Assembly (NCBI GenBank): GCA_038250235.1
Contig: JBBSCO010000021.1
Location: 1 to 44,957 of the forward strand
From: JAAUTS01 sp038250235
GTDB lineage: Bacteria; Verrucomicrobiota; Verrucomicrobiia; Methylacidiphilales; JAAUTS01
Length of the DNA stretch: 44,957 nucleotides
Direction of reading: 5' to 3'
Both the position numbers and the translations under genes were made by a program. Positions 9,025 through 17,893 of the stretch are shown here, piece by piece (the first letter of the stretch is position 1; each line of letters opens with the position of its first letter). The notes under the pieces were generated by a model. It was not told the DNA's origin. It did no database searches and saw only the letters and a list, made by a program, of their open reading frames with translations.

Positions 9025-9855
9025 TCAATCCTTCAGCGCAAGATTCCGCATCGGTTTCCACGCTACATCAAGATTCTTGAGTTCCATGACCAGATCCTTC
9101 AAAGGCCAGACAGTAACGCGAACGCCGAGGGTTTGAATCTGGATGACGTGGCCACCCACGCGCGATTCCTTTTCATATCCATGAAGGTGAAGGGGCAGCC
9201 CTTCCACCGAAATGATGTTTTGAATGGTGGGGTTGGCGGCGTAAATGCCGCCAACGCTCCAGTCGCCTTTTTCGTGCTCGGCCAGTTTGAGATTGTTTTT
9301 GGCGTTATAACCGTCGACAAGTTTCAGCCCTTCGAGAGGAAGATAAAAAGCGGAGGCGTATTTCACATAAGTGCAGGGTCCGCTGATCAGGACGGCGGCG
9401 AGCCCGACATTTTCCTGCACCATCTTTTCCTGGATCCAGAGATGGACATTTTCAGTGGCCGGGCACTCCCATTGAAGAGCTGTCTCGGGTTGGCAGACCG
9501 CTACGGCAAGAAAAGGATAGGCCGCTGCTGACTCTTTGCCTTCGACCGAGGGGCTGATCAGTTCAGGGCCTTTGAGGCAGGGACCCTGTTCATGTAAGTC
9601 AATAACATGCATGGGATTTTCGCCCTCGGGATCCGACCATAAGACACGGGGTTCTTTCACGGTTCCTTGAATAATGGTTTCGCCATTCCGTTTGAACCAG
9701 TTGGTCGTGCCGATACCGATCAACGGCCAGTCGCCAGGAAAACGGGCCAGTTCCGCAGAGACGGATTCCCAGTCCACCGTGTGGTAGAAATCGCCACGAA
9801 GCAAACGTTCCACGGTGTTGTAGGAAAAGAGAATGGGGCGGGAGGCTTTGGGCAT
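9025..9855 (-). CDS. Alpha-acetolactate decarboxylase-like protein, probably divergent in function
   Basis: This 276-residue protein follows the acetolactate decarboxylase (BudA) fold order: an N-terminal NTVERLLRGDFYH segment, IGIGTTNW with NGETII (Glu59), a middle PFLAVAVCQPE strand, TYVKYAS, and the metal motif H-x-H-x10-H at His223, His225 and His236 (HLHGYEKESRVGGH). In true decarboxylases the three His bind zinc and an Arg in a conserved RIDG strand contacts the substrate carboxylate. The equivalent strand here appears to read LISG, so that Arg is missing. The metal site is intact but classical acetolactate turnover is doubtful. No acetolactate synthase gene is nearby. The fold assignment is from motif order, and the missing Arg depends on my alignment by eye. 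Confidence 0.62.
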   Translation of the reverse strand: MPKASRPILFSYNTVERLLRGDFYHTVDWESVSAELARFPGDWPLIGIGTTNWFKRNGETIIQGTVKEPRVLWSDPEGENPMHVIDLHEQGPCLKGPELISPSVEGKESAAAYPFLAVAVCQPETALQWECPATENVHLWIQEKMVQENVGLAAVLISGPCTYVKYASAFYLPLEGLKLVDGYNAKNNLKLAEHEKGDWSVGGIYAANPTIQNIISVEGLPLHLHGYEKESRVGGHVIQIQTLGVRVTVWPLKDLVMELKNLDVAWKPMRNLALKD

Positions 9856-9955
9856 GCGTTTAGAGTTTTGGGTTTTGCGTTTTAAGTGAAAGAAAAATCT
9901 TTTTTAACCACGGATTTCAGGTTTTAAAATCTCATCTATTTATCCGTTGGCAACG

Positions 9956-10030
9956 CGGAGGGACGAGCGCAGACCACCCGCCTTAGGTGGGTCTCGTCTG
10001 TGGTCCGAATGGAGCCGGGCCCTCCAAACA
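9956..10030. repeat. Dispersed palindromic repeat, first copy
   Basis: It begins CGGAGGGACGA and ends GGAGCCGGGCCCTCCA, with an internal hairpin around ACCACCCGCCTTAGGTGGGT. A second copy with the same ends but a different middle is at 39596-39664. It lies in the 218-bp gap between the acetolactate-decarboxylase-like gene and rapA. Confidence 0.6.
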
Positions 10031-10073
10031 CAATTTCATGGGCGGATGACAATTTCGGGCTAGATGTTTTTGG

Positions 10074-12962
10074 ATGCGTTTTGTCAAAGGCCAGCGATGG
10101 ATGAGCACGGCGGAACCGGAACTGGGCCTGGGCCTGGTTCAGGAAGCAGACCGCCGCCAGATCCGACTCTTTTTCCCGGCTTCCGAAGAAACACGCATTT
10201 ATTCCGTGGACTCGGCCCCCATCGAGCGTGTGCTTTTCAAGACCGGCGACCGCGTTCGCACGCAGGAGGGCTTGGAATTTCTCGTGGGCAAGAGTGAGGA
10301 AATCGATGGGCTGCTGCATTACAGCAACGGAAGCAACCATACCTCGGAAGCCGACCTGGCCGACACCATCAACCTGGCCACAGCGGACAGACGATTGCTG
10401 GATGCCCGACCTGATCCGGGACAGCTTTTCAATCTTCGCCGCCAGGCCCTCCATCATCGCAGTTGGATCCAGCGTCATCCCTCCCACGGCTATCTTGGGG
10501 CACGCATGGACCTGATCCCGCATCAGATGTATATCGCCCACGAAGTCGCGGAACGCCGGAGTCCGCGTGTGTTGTTATCGGACGAAGTGGGTCTGGGAAA
10601 AACCATCGAAGCCTGCCTGATTCTGCATCGCCTCTATGTCCGGGGCCAGAGCGGCCGGGTCTTGATTCTGGTCCCGGAGCCCTTGATCCATCAATGGTTT
10701 GTGGAGCTGTATCGCCGTTTCAATTTGACCTGTGCAATTTTCGACGAAGCCCGCTGCGCCGCCATTCACAAAGAGGGCGGCCTGGGGGTGGAGGCGAATC
10801 CTTTTCTGGATGAACATCTGGTTCTGACCAGCACTACGCTCTTTACTAAATATCCCGAACGGCTGCAGCAGGCTTTGCTGGCGGACTGGGGTCTGGTCAT
10901 TGTGGACGAGGCTCACCATCTGAAATGGTCGCCGGTGCCGGAAGAGGTCAGTGCCGAATATAGGATGGTCGAAGCTTTTGGAAAAATTTCTCGTGGATTG
11001 TTGCTCCTGACCGGAACACCTGAACAATTTGGGGTGGAAGGACACTTTGCCCGGCTGCATTTATTGGACCCGCAGCGTTTCCATGACCTTGAGACCTTTC
11101 GGAAGGAAACCGAGCGTTATCATGAAACCGCCGAAGTGGTGGACAAATTGATCGCCGGACACGCTCCAAGTGCGTCGGAAATCAAAGCCATCCAAAAACT
11201 GTTTGCCGGAAGAGACGACATCAAGGCCCAGCTCTTACTGATTGGGAAGGAAACGGCTGAATCGGAAGAAGCTCGCGAGCAACTGATTGATGACCTTCTG
11301 GACAGGCATGGCACGGGGAGGGCGGTTTACCGCAACACCCGCGCGGCCGTTCCGGGTTTTCCGAAACGGAAGATTCATCCTGCACCTTTGAGTTTTCCGG
11401 CGGCTGATGCCGGTGCGGCGGAGGTGGCCGCGAATGAAATTGGTTTTGAGCTGGGTCTGGTGGAAAAGCTTTTCCGTAAAACCATCGACAGAGATCCACG
11501 GGTGGAGTGGATGGTCAAACTGTTGAAGAAACATCCGGACGAAAAATTCCTGCTCATCTGCCGTTATAAAAAACGGGCGGAACAGCTGTATGAGGCGGTG
11601 AAGGCCAAGGTCGGTGTTTCCATGACCATCTTCCACGAAGACCAGACCATCATCGAGCGCGACCGAAACGCGGCCTGGTTCAGTCGCCCGGCACCGGATG
11701 GGGCCAGGCTCCTGATTTGTTCGGAGATCGGCAGCGAAGGCCGCAACTTCCAGTTCGCCCATCATCTCGTCCTATATGATCTGCCGGTTGATCCGGAGTT
11801 GTTGGAACAACGTATCGGCCGACTGGACCGTATCGGCCAGCGCGAGACCATTCATCTGCATGTTCCTTTTTTTAAGGGCTCGGGGGCAGAGGCTCTGTTC
11901 CGTTGGTTCCATGAAGGGATCGACGCTTTTTCGCATCCCATCCAGGGCGGATCGCTTTACCTCGACGAATTTATGTCGCGTTTAAAAAAGCTTCTGCAAA
12001 AAGAACAGGTTGAACAGGCCGGGCTGGAGAAACTGATTGCGGATACCGTGGTCTTTCGGAAAGTGCTTTTGAAGAAATTCGAAAGCGGCCGCGACCGTTT
12101 GCTGGAATGGCACTCCTGCCGGCCGGACAAGGTGTCTTCTCTGATTGCGGATATTCGTGAACTGGATCAAAAGCCGGAACTGGCGGATTTCTTGTTGGAA
12201 GCCTTGGATCATTTCGGGGTGCATGTGGAAAAGCTGGGAGAGCGTGAAGGCCCCGGAGGAAAAGGAAACCGGAGCTGGCTGCTCATGCCTGGGCACCTGA
12301 TGACGGATCAACTAACCGTTATTCCTCCGGAAGGCAAGATGATCACCTTTGATCGAGCCGTGGCCCTCGACAGGGACGATGTGGATTTCATGACCTGGGA
12401 CCACCCGTTGGTTGTCTCGCTGATGGACCTCTTGTTAGGTTCCGAGGCAGGTAACGCCGCCTTCTCCGAGGTCAAGGCATCAAAGGACCTACCGTCCGGA
12501 TTGTATGTCGAAATGATCCATCTGCTGGAAGGCTCCTGTCCCGCCCGTTTTGATCTGGCGCGCTTCTTGCCCGTGACACCGATACGGGTTTTGTTGGATG
12601 CCAAAGGTCAGATATCCGAGGAAGCTTCGTTGAAAGCCTTGGATTCGGTAACGGCAGCGGACGCCGCCCGACATGCCCTGAGCGGACAAGGAGAGGCTCT
12701 GAAACCCCTCATGGACAAATGGAAAGGGCTGGCGGAGAAAGAAGCGGAAAGCCGGGCGGAACAGCTTCGTTTACAGGTTCAAAAAACCATGAGCCAGGCT
12801 TTGGGTCGTGAGATGGAGAGAGCCCTGGATCTCCAGAAGAAAAACGGAAAAAGCGGGGCCAGTGAAATGACTCTATTAAAACAGGAGCAGGCAGCCTTGG
12901 CTCATTCCATCAAAGAAAGCCGTCTTCGACTTGATGCCGTGCGATTGATTCGGGTATCGTAA
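10074..12962 (+). CDS. rapA: RNA polymerase-associated Swi2/Snf2 ATPase RapA
   Basis: This 962-residue protein is close in length and motif order to Escherichia coli RapA (968 residues), which binds RNA polymerase and promotes its recycling after termination. It opens with VKGQRWMSTAEPELGLG, like the RapA N-terminal Tudor-like domain. The helicase motifs are LLSDEVGLGKT (Walker A, K176), the DEAH box at 278-281 (VIVDEAHHLKW), LLLTGTPEQFG, ICSEIGSEGRNFQF and EQRIGRLDRIGQ. The C-terminus, RFLPVTPIRVLLD and finally LDAVRLIRV, also matches RapA. The gene stands alone, followed by a 593-bp gap before dnaK. RapA is best known from gammaproteobacteria, so full-length conservation here is noteworthy. 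The start has no strong ribosome site. Confidence 0.95.
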   Translation: MRFVKGQRWMSTAEPELGLGLVQEADRRQIRLFFPASEETRIYSVDSAPIERVLFKTGDRVRTQEGLEFLVGKSEEIDGLLHYSNGSNHTSEADLADTINLATADRRLLDARPDPGQLFNLRRQALHHRSWIQRHPSHGYLGARMDLIPHQMYIAHEVAERRSPRVLLSDEVGLGKTIEACLILHRLYVRGQSGRVLILVPEPLIHQWFVELYRRFNLTCAIFDEARCAAIHKEGGLGVEANPFLDEHLVLTSTTLFTKYPERLQQALLADWGLVIVDEAHHLKWSPVPEEVSAEYRMVEAFGKISRGLLLLTGTPEQFGVEGHFARLHLLDPQRFHDLETFRKETERYHETAEVVDKLIAGHAPSASEIKAIQKLFAGRDDIKAQLLLIGKETAESEEAREQLIDDLLDRHGTGRAVYRNTRAAVPGFPKRKIHPAPLSFPAADAGAAEVAANEIGFELGLVEKLFRKTIDRDPRVEWMVKLLKKHPDEKFLLICRYKKRAEQLYEAVKAKVGVSMTIFHEDQTIIERDRNAAWFSRPAPDGARLLICSEIGSEGRNFQFAHHLVLYDLPVDPELLEQRIGRLDRIGQRETIHLHVPFFKGSGAEALFRWFHEGIDAFSHPIQGGSLYLDEFMSRLKKLLQKEQVEQAGLEKLIADTVVFRKVLLKKFESGRDRLLEWHSCRPDKVSSLIADIRELDQKPELADFLLEALDHFGVHVEKLGEREGPGGKGNRSWLLMPGHLMTDQLTVIPPEGKMITFDRAVALDRDDVDFMTWDHPLVVSLMDLLLGSEAGNAAFSEVKASKDLPSGLYVEMIHLLEGSCPARFDLARFLPVTPIRVLLDAKGQISEEASLKALDSVTAADAARHALSGQGEALKPLMDKWKGLAEKEAESRAEQLRLQVQKTMSQALGREMERALDLQKKNGKSGASEMTLLKQEQAALAHSIKESRLRLDAVRLIRVS

Positions 12963-13555
12963 GCCGGAACCATTCAGGCTTCTTCCCTTAAAATACAGGT
13001 GCAAACGCAAAATTAAGAGAGACTTTGTCCGAGGAGTGCCCTTGAGCAGGTTCAGCGAAAAGAGGCGTTGATTGTCAGTGAATGTTCAACCCCGTCGCCC
13101 CGAGTTTAAGCGTCTTTAAGCCTGTTTCGCGGGCAATCAACTCAATACTTACGGCCTAACTACATCGCGTGTAGCAACGTTATCCTTCGTCAGATGCTCA
13201 AGAACACGGGGTCAGTCGTTAACAATTAACACAATCTTAACGGGTTTAGTGCCTGTATGCGTTATCGCGATCACCGATTCTTGACAATTGACTAATTAAG
13301 ATCACTTTGCTCATGCCTCATTTGTTCCGCATCTTTTTGCGCGGAACCTTCCAACTTTAGGCTTGTATCTGTGCCCGATGTCTTTGCAGCCCAAAGCCAA
13401 ACTGTCGCCAGTTAAGATGCGGACTGTGTCACTGTGTCACAGCCTTCTATTTCCTCCTTCTGTAAACCGTTGACTATCAACGACCATTTAGATATTCCAG
13501 GTGGCCCTGATCTTGCATTGTATGGAGGAGAACATTTTAAGGAGCACCACATATT
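12963..13555. promoter_or_regulatory. Long gap upstream of dnaK, probable regulatory region
   Basis: No gene is supported in this 593-bp gap. It is AT-richer than its neighbours from about 13200 to 13300, with TTAACAATTAACAC and TTGACAATTGACTAATTAAG. A short repeated tract with dyad symmetry, CTGTGTCACTGTGTCACAG, lies near 13425-13443. I find no CIRCE element (TTAGCACTC-N9-GAGTGCTAA), so control by HrcA is not indicated. A weak sigma-70-like pair is listed separately. An AAGGAG ribosome site at 13539-13544 precedes dnaK. Confidence 0.4.
13470..13498 (+). promoter_or_regulatory. Candidate promoter of dnaK
   Basis: TTGACT at 13470-13475 and TATTCC at 13493-13498 are 17 bp apart, 57 bp before the dnaK start. 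The -35 is good and the -10 is poor. An alternative heat-shock type promoter cannot be ruled out. Confidence 0.25.
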
Positions 13556-15502
13556 ATGAGCCGTATTTTAGGAATTGATTTAGGAACGACGAACTCGTGC
13601 ATGGCTGTCATGGAAGCCGGTAAGGCCGTCGTTCTGGAAAACTCGGAAGGGTCACGCACGACTCCTTCTGTTGTCGCCTTCACCAAGAGTGGCGAACGCG
13701 TGGTCGGCCAGGCCGCCAAACGCCAGGCTGTTACGAACCCGAAAAACACCATTTTCTCCGTCAAACGTCTGATCGGTCGCAAAGCTTCCGAGGTTCAAGA
13801 GGAAACCAAGCGTCTTCCCTACAAGGTCGCCGAAGGCAAACATGGCCAGGCTTGTGTCGAAGTCGAAGTGAACGGTGAAAAGAAGACCTACACTCCGGAA
13901 GAAGTTTCTTCCTTCATTCTTTCCAAGCTGAAAGCCGATGCCGAAGCCAAGCTCGGTGAAAAAATCACCCAGGCCGTCATCACGGTTCCCGCCTACTTCA
14001 ACGACAGTCAGCGTCAGGCCACCAAAGATGCCGGCAAAATCGCTGGTCTCGAAGTTCTTCGCATCATCAACGAACCTACCGCTGCTTCTCTCGCCTATGG
14101 CCTGGAAAAAACCAAAGACGAAAAAATCGCCGTGTATGATCTCGGCGGTGGGACTTTCGACATCTCGGTGCTTTCCATTGCCGATGGTGTTTTCGAAGTG
14201 CTCGCGACCAACGGTGACACTCACCTCGGCGGTGACGACTGGGACAACGCCCTGATCGATTTCATCCTGGCTGAATTCAAGAAAGACAGCGGCATTGACC
14301 TTCGCGGCCAGGCCGACGCTCTCCAGCGTATTAAGGAAGAAGCTGAAAAAGCCAAGATCGCCTTGTCCTCTTCCCAAGAATTTGAAATCAACCTGCCCTT
14401 CATTACGGCCGACCAGACCGGTCCGAAACATATCCAAATCAAGCTGACCCGTTCGAAACTCGAACAGCTCACCGATGGCCTGGCTGAACGGACCAAGAAA
14501 CCTGTCGCAGATTGTTTGAAGGACGCCAAGCTCACGGCTGCCCAGATCGATGAACTTGTTCTCGTGGGTGGTATGACCCGAATGCCCCGCATCAATGACA
14601 TTGCCAAGACTCTCGTCAGCAAGGAACCACATAAGGGAGTCAACCCCGACGAGGTGGTCGCCATCGGTGCCGCCATCCAGGGTGGTGTGCTTCGCGGTGA
14701 AGTGGACGACGTGTTGTTGCTCGACGTGACCCCGTTGACCCTGGCCATCGAAACCGCCGGTAACGTGGCCACGGCCATGATTCCCCGTAACACGACGGTG
14801 CCTACCCGCAAGTCGCAGACTTTCAGCACCTACTCGGACAACCAGCCCGGTGTGGAAATCCACGTCCTGCAGGGTGAGCGCCCCCTGTCCAAGGACAACA
14901 AGTCACTGGGTAAATTTCATCTGGACGGTATCCCACCGGCCGCACGTGGAACCCCGCAGATCGAAGTCACTTTCGACATCGACGCCAACGGTATTCTCAA
15001 CGTCTCAGCCAAGGACCTGGGCACCGGCAAGGAACAGAAAATTTCCATCACCGGATCCGCCAACCTGGACAAGGCAGAGATTGAGCGCATGACCAAGGAA
15101 GCCGAAGCCAACGCCGAACAGGATCGTTTGGCCAAGGAAAAGGTTGAGATCCGCAATGCCTGTGACAACACGGCCTATTCTGCGGAGAAGCTTCTCAAGG
15201 AACACGCCGACAAAGTTTCTGACGACAAGAAGAAGGAAGTGGAAGAACTCATCGCCAAGGCCCGTGAAACGCTGAAAGGCGAAGACACGGACGCGATGAA
15301 GACAGCCACCGACGCGCTGAACACCAAGATCCAGGAAATCTCCACGGAGATGTACAAAAACGCAGCGGCCTCGGCTGGTGCGGCGGGTGGAGCTGGCTCA
15401 GGAGCAGGTCCTGAAGCTTCCGCTGAGGAAGCCAAGTCGAAGGAAAAAAGCGAAGACGTGATCGATGCCGACTTTGAAGTGGTCGACAAAGAGAAGAAAT
15501 AA
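13556..15502 (+). CDS. dnaK: Molecular chaperone DnaK (Hsp70)
   Basis: The 648-residue protein has the full Hsp70 layout: an ATPase domain starting ILGIDLGTTNSCMAVME, the phosphate loop YDLGGGTFDISVL, and the adenosine motif LVGGMTRMP; the linker DVLLLDVTPLTLAIET; a substrate-binding beta domain with VPTRKSQTFSTYSDNQ; a helical lid; and a short acidic tail ending DVIDADFEVVDKEKK. It folds nascent and stress-damaged proteins with DnaJ and GrpE, neither of which is encoded nearby. It is followed at 98 bp by groES and then groEL, so the two main ATP-dependent folding machines sit together. Codon use is strongly biased (GAA, AAG, CTC, GGT), as expected for high expression. Confidence 0.99.
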   Translation: MSRILGIDLGTTNSCMAVMEAGKAVVLENSEGSRTTPSVVAFTKSGERVVGQAAKRQAVTNPKNTIFSVKRLIGRKASEVQEETKRLPYKVAEGKHGQACVEVEVNGEKKTYTPEEVSSFILSKLKADAEAKLGEKITQAVITVPAYFNDSQRQATKDAGKIAGLEVLRIINEPTAASLAYGLEKTKDEKIAVYDLGGGTFDISVLSIADGVFEVLATNGDTHLGGDDWDNALIDFILAEFKKDSGIDLRGQADALQRIKEEAEKAKIALSSSQEFEINLPFITADQTGPKHIQIKLTRSKLEQLTDGLAERTKKPVADCLKDAKLTAAQIDELVLVGGMTRMPRINDIAKTLVSKEPHKGVNPDEVVAIGAAIQGGVLRGEVDDVLLLDVTPLTLAIETAGNVATAMIPRNTTVPTRKSQTFSTYSDNQPGVEIHVLQGERPLSKDNKSLGKFHLDGIPPAARGTPQIEVTFDIDANGILNVSAKDLGTGKEQKISITGSANLDKAEIERMTKEAEANAEQDRLAKEKVEIRNACDNTAYSAEKLLKEHADKVSDDKKKEVEELIAKARETLKGEDTDAMKTATDALNTKIQEISTEMYKNAAASAGAAGGAGSGAGPEASAEEAKSKEKSEDVIDADFEVVDKEKK

Positions 15503-15514
15503 CACTTTTAAACG

Positions 15515-15564
15515 TGTAGGGCGTATCTGTGAGACGCCGTGGCGGCTCAGTCAGCCGTCCTACA
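15515..15564. repeat. Intergenic palindromic repeat, TGTAGG...CCTACA ends
   Basis: TGTAGGGCG at the left and CGTCCTACA at the right are inverted copies with one mismatch, enclosing a GC-rich, partly self-complementary middle. It sits between dnaK and groES. It belongs with the elements at 7817-7883 and 17808-17883 by its ends. Confidence 0.6.
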
Positions 15565-15599
15565 ACTAACAAAAAACAAGAAAAAAGGAGAACCCGTAT

Positions 15600-15893
15600 A
15601 TGGCAGTAAACTTCAAACCCATTGGCGACCGCGTTCTGGTCCAGGCCATTGAAGAGCAGGAAGTCAAAAAGGGCGGCATCATCATCCCCGATACCGCGAA
15701 AGAAAAACCACAGGAAGGCAAAGTCATCGCCCTCGGAACCGGCAAACGTGACGAAGAAGGCAAGCTGATTGCTTTCGAAGTCAAAAAGAACGATCGCGTT
15801 CTCTACAGCAAATACGGCGGCACCGAAGTCACTGTGGGCGGCGACAAATATCTCGTTCTCCGCGAGGACGACATCCTCGGCGTGATCGAATAA
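15600..15893 (+). CDS. groS: Co-chaperonin GroES (Hsp10)
   Basis: This 97-residue protein matches GroES over its length: FKPIGDRVLVQ at the start, the mobile loop VKKGGIIIPDTAKEKP that docks onto GroEL, GKVIALGTGKR, VLYSKYGGTEV, and the end DILGVIE. It caps the GroEL ring to enclose substrate. A strong AAAGGAG ribosome site lies about 10 bp upstream of the ATG. It is 56 bp upstream of groEL, the usual order. Confidence 0.99.
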   Translation: MAVNFKPIGDRVLVQAIEEQEVKKGGIIIPDTAKEKPQEGKVIALGTGKRDEEGKLIAFEVKKNDRVLYSKYGGTEVTVGGDKYLVLREDDILGVIE

Positions 15894-15949
15894 ATCACCG
15901 ATTTATTTCACATTAAAAATTAACCATTTAGCATTAAAAATTAAATATT

Positions 15950-17593
15950 ATGGCAGCAAAACAATTGCAATTCGACGAAACAGCACGCCACTCGCTCCTG
16001 CGTGGTGTTGAAAAACTAGCCCGCGCCGTCAAGGCGACCATGGGACCCGGTGGACGCAACGTCGTCCTCGACAAGAAATTCGGATCCCCGACGATCACCA
16101 AAGACGGTGTCACCGTCGCCAAGGAAATCGAACTGGAAGACCGTTATGAAAACATCGGTGCCCAGCTCGTCCGCGAAGTCGCCAGCAAGACCAGCGACAT
16201 CGCCGGTGACGGCACAACCACAGCGACCGTTCTCGCTGAAGCCATCTACAAAGAAGGCCTCAAGAACGTCACCGCCGGTGCCAACCCCACTGAACTGAAG
16301 CGCGGTATCGACAAGGCTGTTGAAGTCATCGTCGCCGAACTCGCCAAGATCAGCAAGAAGGTCAAGGACAAGGAAGAAATCCGCCAGGTCGCGACCGTTT
16401 CCGCCAACTGGGACAACACCATCGGCGAAATCATCGCTGATGCCCTCGATAAAGTCGGCAAAGATGGCACCGTCACGGTGGAAGAAGCCAAGTCGATCGA
16501 AACCACCCTCGAAGTCGTCGAAGGTATGCAGTTCGACAAAGGATTCCTCTCCCCTTACTTCGTCACCAATGCCGAAGCCCAGGAAGCCATCCTCGAAAGC
16601 GCCTACCTTCTCATCCACGAGAAGAAAATCAGCAGCATGAAGGACCTCCTTCCTTTGCTCGAAAAAACCGCCAAAAGCAGCAAGCCCCTCTTGATCATCT
16701 CCGAAGATGTCGAAGGTGAAGCTCTCGCGACGCTCGTCGTCAACAAGCTCCGTGGAACGATCCAGGTCTGTGCCGTCAAGGCTCCAGGCTTCGGTGACCG
16801 CCGCAAAGCCATGCTGGAAGACATCGCCGTCCTCACCGGTGGCCGTTTGATCAGCGAAGACCTCGGCATCAAACTCGAAAACATCGGGTTGGAAGACCTC
16901 GGCAAAGCCAAGCGTATCGTCATCGACAAGGAAAACACCACGATCATCGAAGGTGCCGGAAAGAACACCGACATCCAGGGCCGTGTTGCCATGATCCGTC
17001 GCCAGATCGAAGAAACAACTTCGGACTACGACCGCGAAAAACTTCAGGAACGCCTGGCCAAATTGGCTGGTGGTGTTGCCGTCATCAACGTTGGTGCCGC
17101 AACTGAAACCGAAATGAAGGAAAAGAAAGCCCGCGTTGAAGATGCTCTGCATGCCACACGCGCTGCCGTCGAAGAAGGCATCGTGGCCGGTGGTGGCACA
17201 GCCCTCATCCGTGGCCAGAAAGCCCTCGAATCCCTGAAGCTTGAAGGCGACCAGAAGATTGGTGCCGCCATCATCTTCCGCGCCATCGAACAGCCTCTCC
17301 GCACCCTGGCCGACAACGCCGGTGTCGAAGGCAGCATCGTGGTTCAGGAAGTCAAGAAGCGCAAAGGCAACGAAGGCTACAACGTCGCCACAGGCGTCTA
17401 TGAAGACCTCGTCAAAGCCGGTGTCGTTGACCCGACCAAGGTGACCCGTTCCGCTCTGCAGAACGCCGCCTCGATCAGCGGTCTCCTGCTCACCACGGAA
17501 GCCATCGTCACGGAAATTCCTGAGAAGGAAGCTCCTGCAGGCGGCGGCGGTGGACATCCCGGTATGGGCGGCATGGGCGGTATGGACTATTGA
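15950..17593 (+). CDS. groL: Chaperonin GroEL (Hsp60)
   Basis: This 547-residue protein is a full-length group I chaperonin. It contains VKATMGPGGRNVVLD, ITKDGVTVAKEIELED, the nucleotide motif GDGTTTATVLA, the apical-domain segments KAPGFGDRRKAML, and VEEGIVAGGGTALIR. It ends in the flexible GGM tail (GMGGMGGMDY). It folds proteins inside the double ring capped by GroES. The leader is unusual: there is no Shine-Dalgarno sequence, but an AT-rich spacer in which CATTAAAAATTAA occurs twice (15911-15923 and 15932-15944). A strong intrinsic terminator follows the stop by about 40 bp. Confidence 0.99.
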   Translation: MAAKQLQFDETARHSLLRGVEKLARAVKATMGPGGRNVVLDKKFGSPTITKDGVTVAKEIELEDRYENIGAQLVREVASKTSDIAGDGTTTATVLAEAIYKEGLKNVTAGANPTELKRGIDKAVEVIVAELAKISKKVKDKEEIRQVATVSANWDNTIGEIIADALDKVGKDGTVTVEEAKSIETTLEVVEGMQFDKGFLSPYFVTNAEAQEAILESAYLLIHEKKISSMKDLLPLLEKTAKSSKPLLIISEDVEGEALATLVVNKLRGTIQVCAVKAPGFGDRRKAMLEDIAVLTGGRLISEDLGIKLENIGLEDLGKAKRIVIDKENTTIIEGAGKNTDIQGRVAMIRRQIEETTSDYDREKLQERLAKLAGGVAVINVGAATETEMKEKKARVEDALHATRAAVEEGIVAGGGTALIRGQKALESLKLEGDQKIGAAIIFRAIEQPLRTLADNAGVEGSIVVQEVKKRKGNEGYNVATGVYEDLVKAGVVDPTKVTRSALQNAASISGLLLTTEAIVTEIPEKEAPAGGGGGHPGMGGMGGMDY

Positions 17594-17631
17594 TCTGATA
17601 GATCTAGTCCAGCTTAACCAAGCTGAAATTG

Positions 17632-17668
17632 AAAAAGGCGTCCTCGAAAGGGGACGCCTTTTTTGTTT
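17632..17668 (+). terminator. Intrinsic terminator of the groES-groEL transcript
   Basis: An 11-bp stem AAAAGGCGTCC / GGACGCCTTTT with an 8-nt loop is followed by TTTTG, 40 bp after the groEL stop. This is a textbook rho-independent terminator. Confidence 0.93.
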
Positions 17669-17679
17669 AATCCCCGAAT

Positions 17680-17795
17680 GTCATTCTGAACGAAGTGAAG
17701 AACCCACAGGCAATATCTACAGTCCAGAGGTGATTTAGCGATTTCCCCTTACCACAGCATACGGGCTGTGGGTCCTTCGTCACACTCAGGATGAT
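17680..17795. repeat. Long imperfect inverted repeat
   Basis: The left arm 17680-17709 (GTCATTCTGAACGAAGTGAA...) and the right arm 17766-17795 are reverse complements with a few mismatches, the inner ends being CCCACAG / CTGTGGG. This type of intergenic palindrome is widespread in bacterial genomes. It lies just after the groEL terminator. Confidence 0.7.
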
Positions 17796-17807
17796 CTCTG
17801 AATATTT

Positions 17808-17883
17808 GTTGTAGTCCGGGGCCCTGGGCCGCGTCTGTAATTCAGTCTTTTGGGAGAGCCGACTCAGTGCCCCGTCTTACAAC
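17808..17883. repeat. Intergenic palindromic repeat, GTTGTAG...TTACAAC ends
   Basis: GTTGTAGTCCGGGGC at the left pairs with GCCCCGTCTTACAAC at the right, with two mismatches. It ends 11 bp before the stop codon of the ppk2 gene on the minus strand. It is related in its ends to the elements at 7817 and 15515. Confidence 0.6.
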
Positions 17884-17893
17884 GGAATAAAAC

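Noticed and set aside
9936..10541. 201-codon minus-strand frame with GPGSIRTTDETHLRR
   Set aside because: It is a shadow of rapA plus the translated palindromic repeat at 9956-10030.
12963..13555. CIRCE/HrcA operator or riboswitch upstream of dnaK
   Set aside because: No TTAGCACTC/GAGTGCTAA pair and no recognised riboswitch fold were seen.
16016..17557. 513-codon open frame antisense to groEL, and similar long antisense frames at 13652-14863, 2507-3883 and 36348-37640
   Set aside because: They lie wholly inside well-supported genes, have no ribosome sites or recognised domains, and arise from biased codon use on the sense strand.
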